64,000 bases of DNA from Aquila chrysaetos chrysaetos (Eukaryota > Chordata > Aves > Accipitriformes > Accipitridae). The stretch is from assembly GCF_900496995.4 (NCBI RefSeq), contig NC_044011.1, forward strand, positions 9,332,041-9,396,040, written 5' to 3'. Position numbers and translations under genes: made by a program. Of this stretch, positions 49,559-61,600 are shown piece after piece; position 1 is the first letter of the stretch, and the number at the start of each line of letters is the position of its first letter. The notes below the pieces were generated by a model that saw only the letters and a program-made list of their open reading frames with translations, had not been told where the DNA came from and searched no databases.

Positions 49559-52500
49559 GTTTTCTAGTTTTTCGGTTCCCTAATTAAGCGAAATAAGCAA
49601 GAACCTGAAGTCAGCTGAGGGTGTTTTATCAGTGATTTGAGAAGGGACAAGGAGATGAAAGCTATGAATGACTGTGTGGATTTGCCAAGATTTCTTTCGT
49701 TACTGTGGGACAAGGACAAAATTTGTGCAGTTTAAAGGACAGATAGCACTGAAACTGGAATGTACTTTTTTATCCTCAAGGCAGACAGAAAGGAACACCC
49801 TGCTCTCCCAGATATCTGTACTATAAGGGTCAGGACATCTCCTTCTGGTGTCTCTTTACATTTTTTTAATATATATTTTTTTAAAGTAAATCAAGTAATC
49901 TGATTACTGTTTCCTTCCGAGTTTTTCCAGTTGGATCAATGCATATGGTAGATTAAAAAAATAAATAAAAATTACCTTCCCAAGATATGAATTTGCATTC
50001 TTTTTATGAAGAACAGGAAGGACATAAAAATAAATACTTATCAAAAGCTAGTTAACAGCTCTTCATTTTACATTAAGAAAAGTGCACATTTGAATTTATA
50101 ACAGCTTTTCAAGCAAAAAGAAAAAAGCCAATTTTTATACAACTAAAATGTATTATAATGTGTAGTCTCTACTTACAAGAATGTAAAACATTCAAAAAAG
50201 AAAGAAAATTGCGTCCCCTAGGTGTGCTGTTTCTGCAGATTCACAGCTTTTGAACTGTAAAAGTTGAAGCCTTTTGAAAGTAGTATAGAAACTGCACATA
50301 CACCACATGCAGACTGACTTTTGGTTTTTTTTTTTAAGCTTTAGGAACTGTCTCTTATTTATCTTTTTCAACATTTTCCCTGCATTAAGTGTGAAGAAAG
50401 ATAAGTGAATAAGAACTATTTCATCAGTGAGTCTAACTGGAAAACACTCACCCTTCTTCTTGTCTAAATTACACCTGTACCTTTTGTTGCTTGACCTGTT
50501 ATTCAAAAGGGTCCCATGTATGAAGAAAGCAAGAAGCCCAGGAGCATCCAGCCCAATGCGCTGAAGGCCTGAGATCTTCTCACGTCAAAGTCAGTTTCTT
50601 GAGGAAAGCTGTAATGCTTTGGGAAATAAAGTTATGTGCAAAAAAGCCAATATCTCACGTTATAGAAACTTACCCTGTTTGTGTATCGCTTCAGTCTTTT
50701 GAAGTGATGCTTGAAGAGGCTATAAGGTGCTACACAAAGGCAGCACTCCTGTATTCTGTGGCACACAGTTTAGGGGGGACATACTACCACTAGCATGAGA
50801 GTACAGCTGAACAAAAAGAAAGTACATACAGCAGATGGTCATCCCAAACACTTAATCTTTGCATCTTTTTGTGTCATTTTAAATTATTAAGTAGTAAGGG
50901 GAAGGAAGAGTGATTTGAAGAATGGGGATATGAGAGCTCTCCAGTATAGCTTACCAGGTTCTTCAAGTCTTGGTATGACCTAAGCTAATTTCTAAAATGT
51001 TATTTTAAATATTGGCATTTAAATATCTTCCTTTAGAGAACCCTTTAGCACTTTTTACTGATATTAAATGAACTGAGGAACCATATACCTCTCTGAACAC
51101 GTATTTCTCCTGAGATAAATCGGTGAAAGGGAGGTTGGTTGGTGGCATGTTGTGAAACTGCATAACCTATCTCAATGGTCACTAAAAGTCAGCCATCTCA
51201 GGTATGACTGCTTATTTGTCTAGCTTGCCATCAAGACTGTAGGGACTCAAATAGTGGAGCATGCTGATACCGTGAGCTCCTAAATTGTCTGCTATTTTCA
51301 TTTGTCTGAGAAGAACCACTTGGCTGAATTTGAAAAAAAACAGAAAGAAACTGAAGTGCAATGGCAGGTAACAGTAAAAAAATGCTATTGATATCATCAG
51401 TGGGTATGTACAAAGACAGAAGATATTTACACACATTTTTTGCAGTAACCTGACCCAGTACTAAGACCAGCTACTGAGATTGAGCAGACTGACACACTCT
51501 TGCAATACACAGCAAAACCTTTTGTTTTGCCACTTATGCAACTTTTATAAGATTACTTCCTTTACTATCCAATATAAAATAATTATTTACTATGCCACTA
51601 TAGGTATCACAGCCTCTAGCCTGTGTTTTTTAAAATGTACCTAACTTTTTCACAAAGGGATTGCAGTGTTAAGTTATTAAAACACAAGCATTTTAGTGAT
51701 GCCTAAATACAATTGTTCGTAACAAACAAGTAATTGCACACAACAGGTGTGTGTAAAAACAATAGGATGGGAAATGGTTAGCAGTTTTTTTGAGATAAAA
51801 CTATTATTCATACATGTTACAAAATTTTAAGAGAAAATTATTTTAATATACAAAAATCCATTTCATTTATTATGCTTTTTTACTTTTGTTCATTATTTTA
51901 AGAAAATTGTGTTGTTCCAGTAAAAATTGTTAATGCAGAATCTTTTTTCCCATTCCAGATGCTATTTTTCTGAAAAAATAAAACGCAATCATAGGTCCTA
52001 GCTATAGGAGAAAGAATTAAGAGCATATTTTTCTGAATTACAATGTCCATGATGATACAATTTTACTCTTGGCATGTATGAGTATAGGAAAAAAAATGCT
52101 GCTATTTCTTATACTGCTTACACCTGCAGAATTGTAATCATCCATAAGGGCATGATCTCTTAAGGCCATACTTGTTTTTACACATTTACTGAAAAAGACC
52201 TTTAAACTTATCTATTTTGGGACTATGCGTAGAAGTAAAAATGGCTTTTCTGTGTGCAAACAGGATACATGACATGCTCAGCAGGGTAAATTGGACCCCG
52301 GCTAACACTGGTAATACCTTTATGATACTTGTATGGGTGCCTTCACGTAGAAAACGTCCAACTGCTAACAACGTAGCGCTTCTAGTTCAGTTTGTAATAC
52401 TTTTCTTAACATCCTTTCACCTCATTACAAAAAGCAGTGAACCTGAACAACAATAAAGCTTGAAAAAGAATCTTTGCTTCTCAGGTGAATTTGTATTTGC

Positions 52501-55500
52501 TTGCCCTAAACTGCTGCAAATATCATGTATCTTTAGGCTGATGGCAGTGTACTAGTTACAGTAAGTTCATCTCCCTTGCAGTGGTCATTTGACTGTTTGC
52601 TGGCCTGACACGTTGCAGTGCCAGAGCCTTAAGGCATAGGATCAGCAATTTTGTAATTTTTTATTTTCCAGCCAGTCCTGGCATTATAAGGCAAATATGA
52701 CCACTTACGTTCTCCAACGTGACGCTAAAGCATGCTACATTTGGTAATTGCAATCTTAATTTTTTCTTCATCATTCACTCATCTTACAGCCCTTCCAGCC
52801 CTGGTGCCTGACAAGCCTACAACTGTCCTGCTTCAGAAGGAAAACAGCTTATACACACGCACACATGCATGTCAGGACAGCGAGGAAGAGGCAAGAGAAG
52901 AAATAAGTGATATGGCTGAATGCTCTTGGTCAACTCTGGCTCGCCTAGGGGTTTCTAACTAACAGCCAAAGAAAACAGTTAAGTAGCATGGCAGAGCACA
53001 ATGTATTTGAATATGTGTAAGTTTGCATTTTCATGTGTTATAGTGAAGAACTAAAGTAGAAAGCTGTCAAGAAAATTCTTCCCTGGCAACTTAAATATGC
53101 TTTCTCTCACTTGGATGATCTGAAAGAACATGCACACATTACAACTAGCTTTACATTAATAACAATGAAATGGCTATTCCTATGAAGGAAAGTCATGAGG
53201 GGTTTTTTTAGATAAATTTGGGACACATTGAAAAGATAACTTGGAAGACAGCATGACTAATGTGTAAGTGGGACATATTTCAAGAGTAATATTCTCCTCC
53301 AGTTTTCCTGGAATGCTTATTGCTCAGTGATAGGGTCAGCCTCCAGAGGAAAGGGAGAAGTAACACCTCCCAAAATTCCTTTATCACCTGTCTCCAGCAG
53401 GCCGCAGATGGCTGCTTCACCTCCTACATCGTTTAATGCTAATGGCTGCACTAAGTTTACAGGTCTCCGATCTAACTCTGCAGCTGCAGTGCTGAATTGG
53501 TACCTGTGGAAGCACCACCTCAAGAGTAAGAGAAAACTCTGCTTCAGAAAAATATTACTGAGCATTTTTGGACAACAGCAGCTAGTGCAGAATGATGACT
53601 TCTGAAGGAAGCTATGAGATGTTATTTTAAGGGAAAAGAATAACATATACTAGTCTCCACAAATTCACGTAAGCAAAATTCTTCATGAGTCACCAAGAAA
53701 TTTCATTCCTGAATAGTGATATCTGGAAAGGTCTTCCTGAATTACTTGTCCTAGCACAGCCAAAGTTTATTGGGTGCTTGACTGATAAGTAAAATAGGCA
53801 ATTCTTGTCCCAGGGACAAGAATGTGGACATGGGAGGAGTAGAAGACAAAGAAAAACAAAGGCTGAAAGTGGAGGAACAAAACCCAAGGACATTCATTTG
53901 GCCAATTAATTTTCTTAAGTATGCTCCATAAGAGTTCTAATTGATATGAATATATACATTATGGATTAGCATAGTTATTCCATAGTGTAATTTAAAGTAT
54001 CACTCTGGATGCCAATTGACTTGTTAGATCTGAGCCTGTTGAGTTTCCACTATCATTTTGTAGCAAAACAAGGTGAAAAGGTAGATAGGCTTATCTGCAC
54101 GTCTGTAGCTAGGATCCAATATCTTTGCTTTACAGTTCTGAGTAAGAATCTCACCTACTTACAAGTTTACTTTGGGAAATGATTAGAAGGGAATGTCAAC
54201 CTTATTAGTGTAAATATAGGGCTCCTACAGGAATGTGTGCTATCAGCTTAAGTATTGACTTTTTAAGATGGAGAAGGTGAACTGAAGCTGTTACTAGTCC
54301 ATCAGAGGAGAGGTACCAACAGCCTCCCAGTGCTTGAGACCTCTCCTCTTCTATTGTCTTCCTTCGTTTTAATTGTATGGATAAAAAATAGCATCATCCG
54401 GAGACGTCTTGCTGGTTTGGTAATATCCTCGTTTTAGAGAGGCATACACTTTCCGCTCTCTTTAAATTAAAAAAATGCTGAAGAGCCAATAAGTCATTTT
54501 AGGCATGCTTGTTATCAGATCTAGTGCCTCAGCCACCTGCCTCAACAACTCCTGAAACTGCTGATAGTTGGCAGAGATTACAACCACTGTCACTGAATCC
54601 TCAGAAGTCATGGAAGAAGTCAGGCTAGTATCAGTTTATTTACATATCCTCACCATTGTAATACATCCATATCTAGCAGCTCAGATACGCTTAAACAGGG
54701 GTTATGATTCTAGCTCTGTAGGGGAAAGAGTACAATAAGATAAGAACTTGATTTTATAGGAGAGAAACAATAACAGCACTCACAATTTTCGGGTAATAGA
54801 CTGACTTGACTTCACACATCCATGGAAGACAATTGTGAAAACAGCCAGGCAGAATTAGAGACACAGGGCAGGAGACAACATCATGGCATAAACCTCTTAC
54901 AATCAGAATGGAAATTTCAGACTAAGTTAGGAATTGCAACACAATATTTGTCACGTGGGCTCTGCAGGAGAATCGGTAGGGCTGCACTAGACTCACCTCA
55001 TGGCATAAAGCAGGAGTGCCTTTCCCGAGAACAGCGCCCAAGTGAGTGAAAGGCTGGCCAGTGAGTCTCACAGAGTGAGCCAGTGGGGAACAGGGAGCAG
55101 AACAGTGTCTAAAATCTTGCATATCTCTAAGACTCAAATGTTTGCATCCACCCTGGAGCTACAGCCCAGAAGTTTTCCTGAGGGTAGATACCTATTGCCA
55201 TTCCTTCTGGGTGAGATCGAATGCTTTCTTTAAAAGCAACTTGTGCCACAAGACAGTAATGATACCACAGATGTGTGTTGGGTTTATGCTACACATCTTT
55301 ATGATAATAAATCAAGTTTCCCACAGGTTGTACCAGCTAAATGATAGTATAAGCTAAGGCCTGTTCTGACACCTTGTATGTGTTGTATACCCTACCAGCA
55401 ACTGTCTCACCATGGACATACATTTGGATCTGTCCCCTCTGCCCAGATGCTTATTTTTCCAGAAACTCTGCCACTTTTCCACTTTGATTGAATTTGGACA

Positions 55501-55526
55501 ATGAGTTTAAAAGTTATAGGAGTCGA

Positions 55527-55548
55527 GGCGGGATGGGGGGTGGGGGGA
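55527..55548 (+). other. G-rich run, possible G-quadruplex
   Basis: GGCGGGATGGGGGGTGGGGGG contains one run of three and two runs of six guanines with 1-2 nt loops, in otherwise AT-rich intron. It gives at least a two-tier quadruplex pattern on the plus strand, which is the non-template-sense strand for PACRG. Function is unknown. Confidence 0.4.
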
Positions 55549-56698
55549 AGACGTGCAGAACAGAATAACCTTGTGACCCCATAAGTCTTGTATTCTTAGG
55601 CCAGCAGGCAAAAAATATGAGCAAGGGCAGTGGTGACTGCCTTTGTTGGTATTGTAAGAAAACATAGTGGTGGAGCAGCCTCCCAGGAAGCACGAAACAA
55701 GTCCAACATTGGTCAGCCTTTGTGGTTTCAAATCTACAACTTTCATGATCAGGAGATTTCATCTAATTATCAAATTAGTTACTGATGGAGAGAGGCTCTT
55801 TTGACCTCTATGCTTATGATTTGGCAAGGAAGAAGCTGTAAGACAGACCTTTTGTTAGACTATGAACTCTTGCCAACGTTTTCAGAGAGACCCAAAGTTT
55901 AGCACCTGAATCCAATTTTCGGCAACTACCTGAGTAGGCTAATCCTGAGCCCTTACTGGTTCCCAAATGAAGGCTGCAGTGAGTCAGAACATCTGTACAT
56001 GAGGCTAGATACTTAAATGCCTAAACACAGATTTACATGAATACATCTACAGTGCCAAGTTTTAAGTGTTTTGACTTGAACTAACTTCCTAACAGATGGT
56101 TATTCTGCATCTATCTTCATTTATTTATGGCTGTTTATGTTTATACAGACGCAATAACTGATCTAAAAGTGATACAAGCTTATTCCTTGTCTTTTTATTT
56201 ATTTATATTGCAATAACAGTTAAAGATATTACTGTACTGCACAATCTATAGAAATTACATAAAGATGATCCTTCTGTGTTGTACTCACAAGACGTCCTTC
56301 CAAATATTCAAGAAAAACTGCCATGACCATAAAGCAAGGTGAAAAAACATAAATTAGATGTTAGCATAATCTGTAACATTGTAAACTTAAGCAAGATATT
56401 AATAAAAATAAACAACCCCAAAAAACTCTTAAAAAAAAAAAATGAGGAGAAAAGGGAAATAAAGAAGAGAAAATATTTAAGTATGTGTATTAGAAGCTTC
56501 AGAAAATGGAATTCAACAAAATTCATGCAAAATTTCTCAATGACATAAATCTCATGCTACATAAAATGCAGTTCGTGGTATCATAAGCAGATATAGGTCT
56601 GATTCAGGAAACTGTCATGCAAGTGTGTAAGTAAGTGAGTGATTGCAAAATCAGAACTAAAGTGGGTTTGTTTATATCAAAGCATTTCCTAACTAAAG

Positions 56699-56716
56699 AA
56701 GCAAGCAAGCAAGCAA
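56699..56716. repeat. AAGC tetranucleotide repeat, 4.5 units
   Basis: Short perfect run of AAGC units followed by an imperfect continuation (GCAAGCATG). A minor microsatellite in the PACRG intron. Confidence 0.85.
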
Positions 56717-58673
56717 GGCAAGCATGTACAAAGTATTAAGAAATGGAGGGCCTAACACTGCTCTCAGCTATACTCATGCCTCACCATGTAAATCAATGAG
56801 TTTCAGAAGACTAAATGAAAGAGGGGGTTAGCTTTTCTCTGCCTACTTCAGTGATTAATTAGCTTATTTTCAACAAAAAAAAAATTGATATCTTTTTTCA
56901 CAGTACCAAAAGTCTAAGAAAACAACAGCTATCCATTACCCCTCTAACAGGAAAAGGCACATGTGACCATGAAACACTCTGAGACTTTGGTAAGAAATAC
57001 GATGAGAAAGAAAATTTCTCAGTTTTGAAGTTGTATTTATTTATATGTAAGTTGTAATATCCAGGGAAAGCAAAGTTTGCTGTAATCATTTTCTTACATT
57101 ACTGCAACATGCATTTTTAATGCACCGCTTTAACTACAACCGTCTGAAGAAGATTCAGAAGATCATTACAGTTGCCAACATTTATTATACACCTTTATGT
57201 GCACTGTAACACCGCTGCATTTGTATCGAGAAACCAGATCTGGAAGGAAAGACAAGGAAATTTTCCCGCTGAATGATAAAGACGCTTTATTTCCATAAGC
57301 CAAATAAATTTTTCAGGAAACATAAACTCAAAAAATTATTGATGTAGAACAGGTTTTATCGCATCAGCTGCAGAACTCCACTGGGGAAAACAGAAAGAAG
57401 AAGCCCTTAGGCCACATTTTGTGTGACCTAATTCTTTCAAGGGTATGTTTCTGCAAATTTTTAGGAAGTGACAATGCAAATGAACGACAGTTCCCACCGT
57501 GATGTTTTCATGGAAACTCTGCATAACCTCCAAACAGCAGACTTTGCACCAACACTACAGTACATAGTTTTGTTGTAGAGTTTAATTACTTTTGGATGTA
57601 AATGAGCAGAAAAACAATTATCACAGACCCAGCAGAAGAAACAGTTATGCTTCTATAAATTTCTGGTATTCTACTGTTGCGATTGTCAATTTAAAGTTTC
57701 AGTCTATATGCTGCTGCCAGTTAGTGATTAGTCTACTACATTTTGGTGAAATTGCACTCCAGTCAAGGGAAATGAAGTAAAAAGATGAGGGAAAAAAGAA
57801 ACTAATATTGCTAAAATCTAATTAGAGCAGCAGGGCCAGTGCTGGACTTAGCTGTGATGAGGTGGTCTTTCTATTAAATTCAATACACTGAATTCAGTGA
57901 GAACAAGATCAAATGCTATGATTTGATTTTCATGGGTGAAGTGTTAATAGGACTGTGGATTAACTTTTTCCTCATGTTGTGAAACTGTTTTTATATTAAA
58001 GCAGAATACAATCATTCTTTTCTCTGAGAGTATATGTCTAAAATCTGCCCATTTACTTTCAGAAGGATTAGCGCCATGCAGTTTATTTTGAAGGAAATCA
58101 CATTCCTTTAACAAAGAAAAAAATTCATTCTTTTGACTTCAGCATCATCAGCAATATCCACCAGAACTTCATTTTAACAGTTTCCTATGTCAGACGATTT
58201 CTTACTTATATGGTTTTAATTCGTGATGGTTTGTTTCTAAATGAGTACTTGCAGCAAGTGAATGTGCTTTCATTTAGCAGCCTAAGTTTTTCATTTAACA
58301 ACTTAAGACCACCTTTTAGCTATAGATGATAAAAACATGATAATTAAAAAATAATGCTCTAAGAATGTAATTGGATTTTATCTAAAAAAAAAAAATAAAT
58401 TATGCATACCCTGATATTAAACTCTGTATTTCTCCCCTAGAACATCTAGGTACCATATTTCACCCCTCCTCCAAAAGTATTAATGCTCATTCACAACAGC
58501 TTTACTAGCCATATATTCTGAAATGCTTCTGTGTTCATGACACATGAACTTAGTACAATAAGTGTTGATAATAAAACCTGTCTGAGTGCCCATAAATATA
58601 TATTGTGGAAAAATATTACGTATGAAGCTCTTCATCCCTCCACCTACAATTATTTAGTACAGAAAGATCCAAA

Positions 58674-58699
58674 ATATATATATATATATATATATATAT
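58674..58699. repeat. AT dinucleotide microsatellite, 13 units
   Basis: Uninterrupted alternating AT in the PACRG intron between AAA and TTAGATAAGG. Likely length-polymorphic. Confidence 0.97.
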
Positions 58700-61600
58700 T
58701 AGATAAGGCAGGAAAACATTTTAAATGAAAAAGGTCAGATGCATGTAATACATTTTTCATTTAAAATTGTGCACAAAGTTTATTTGTAGACCTTTGAAGT
58801 TGATGGGAAACTTACTTGAGTGTTTATTCAGCTGGAACTTTAAGTATTTCATATATAATGCATATGTTCCCTGAAATAGTTTAAATTGACTACTACAAAC
58901 AAATAGTGGGATGTTGTACATGCATCTCAAATATTACATAAAGCAGTTTAAAAATGTGATACGGACAACAATTCTTTAATGCTTCATAGTGCCTATTCAA
59001 TAGTAAAAGACATCAATAGAATTTTGTATTTGATTTTCTAAGAGAACCATAATCCCCCCATTCCTTAATTAGTCCATGAATACAAGGAAAATCTAAGAAA
59101 TGCATATAACGTCTACATAATTTTTTTTCCTTTTAATTCTTCTGTTCTGAGGACTTTCTCAAAAATTCTTTTGATAAACATCCTTAATACAAGCACCTAT
59201 ATTGGCAGGAATATTTTCATTGGGGAATAACTGTGAGAGTCCATAATATCTGATGTCAGTAGTTCCATCATGCTGTTTATTTATCTCTAATGTGTGTAAC
59301 GTTCTCAGCTTTCACATTTCCCTGTGTCTCACAGGAATCAGCTCTTAGGATAGAGCGGTTGCATCAAGACAGAAAATGATGTGAGAAGAAGAGAATATTC
59401 TGTTAAATTTTGCTAAAGCTATCATCTTCCAACCTCTTACCTTATACTGAGGGATTCTCAAGCTAACTAGACCATCAAAGCAGTCCATTTGGATCACTTG
59501 GCATTCAGTCATAGAATGACTGAATCCTTCAAAATTTTGAAAAAGGCTTTTTTCCATCTAAGACTGACTTTAAAGCTGTACCCTTTAGTACAGACCCTTT
59601 AGTCTGCTGTATTATGATTAGGCCCTGGCTTTTTCACTGAAAACTGCCTGAATGAATTACTGAAATTTATATTACTTTGATATAAGTAAGTACAACAAAC
59701 TCTGATTATTGGTATCCTTTAAAATTGCCAGGCCAAAGCTGTGTTCTCTATCCTAAATGTGAAAGTGCTGTAAGAAATGTTTTTCCCACGTACTGCAGAG
59801 TATATTTCTCTGTGAGGAGACTGTCATCCTCAGTTGCTCTCTTTTGTATTAATCATGAATCTATCAATCTGAAAAACAGAGCTCATGGGAGCAGAATATA
59901 GGCTAATTCAATAAACAGAACAAAAGATTTCAGATTCCCTGTCAGAGGATATTAGATTGACCACAATTTTCTCAGCTTTGAGAACAAAGCTGAAAACTCA
60001 CTTCAAATTAGTATCCTCATAGTCACTATACAAAGCAGCTAAGAAGAAGAAAATAGGACATGGATCAAGGTGGAAAAGGTGAGGTTAAGAGTAAATGAGA
60101 TTGCTGAGCTATTGTGAGTCTAATTAGTTTTTGGAAAATACTCAAATCCTATGATAGGTAACATTAAAAAGTCTTATTTATATGACAAGGTGAGAAATAC
60201 TTTACCTTAGAGAAGTATTTAATGTTGGGAAATGTTGGTTTAATAGAAAATAAGATAGGAGGTTTGTTTTTTTCTTTTTAATTTACAATTAAATAATCAC
60301 ATTAAGTAATAAATATTTTGTGGCTGTTACCATAATAACAATTGATTGCTTAGTTGCAATGGTTTCTAAAAAGGAAAACGGTTTAAGTTAAGAAAATGTG
60401 CTATTTAAAATGCATGTGTATAGTACTTTGTATTTGTAATAAGATATGGATTATAACTGTGTAATTGACTGACATTCAATTAAAAAGCTTGAAATTAAGT
60501 AAAGATGGCTGTGTATTGAGCTGTTGCATTTAATGCACTTCTGTTGGCAAATCAACAGATCGCTCATCAAGGATGTAGAACTGTAAGTTGAAGAGCAGAG
60601 TCTGTAATCAACATGCTTATCTGTCCCTCGGAGCTGTTATCTTGAGTGACGCACATTTTGTTTCCATCTTTTGAACCAAACAGAATCTTTGAAAATATTA
60701 GGAGAAACTTTTAGATTAGTTTTTTATAAAGTTAAACTACAACTAGCACAAGATAACTTCTCTGGAGTGAAAAGCACTCGTATGAGCTGAAAATCTGTCC
60801 AATTCTATTTAATTACAAAAGAGGAAGAGTTTTTCCCAAAGATAGATTAATTTATTATTTTCTGAAACAACAATAAAAAAATCACGTTACTATCTTAAAA
60901 GCACCTTGCAAAATATACTTGGAATGTTTGGAATTATAATATAGACCCTAAAAAATAATTTATAAAGTGGCATTAGAAGTCCAATATTCACTCAAGGTTT
61001 ATTGACCTAGCAGGAAAGAAGTGTTATTTGAATCTTAAAATTGCTAGCACATAGTATTCAGTTTGGTTTCAGGAAGAAGAATAGGAGTAATAGAGTGAGG
61101 GAAAAAATGAACTTTTTAGACCTCTAGATCATGAACTCATTGAGTAGTGTGGGACAGAGCCCACCATTTGGAATTACGAGCTTTCAGTGTTGGAGATAGA
61201 TAGCTCCTTGGAGCTGTTTCATTTATAATATTGCCATCAGACCTGATTCACCACAGCCCATGTGAACAAGGAAATGGCAAGACCGTGGTCTTTAGGTATG
61301 TCTATAAATAATAAAAAGATGAATCTGCTTTTGTTCAGGAAGATGAAGTAAATGACTAAGGAAGAGGTGTTTCCTAGTCCTATCATCTCAGGTCAAATTG
61401 ACTTCATGAATATATGCATGTCTCCTACTGTAATTAATGGAGGTGCCAATAGGTCTACAAACAGAATCTAAGATAAGGTATCTACCATTTTAAACAACAA
61501 CATTAGTATAATGTATGTAATGCTAAATACCTAGTAAATTGACCTTGGTGGAGTTTACAAATTTGGATCTAAATACAAAATGTAGCTATTTGAATGTAAA

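Noticed and set aside
52732..52962. 76-codon frame with a hydrophobic, signal-peptide-like start, antisense to PACRG
   Set aside because: A hydrophobic start is common in T-rich DNA and there is no promoter, splice or homology support.
53327..53605. 92-codon frame in the PACRG intron
   Set aside because: It starts at GTG rather than ATG and shows no recognisable similarity; probably chance.
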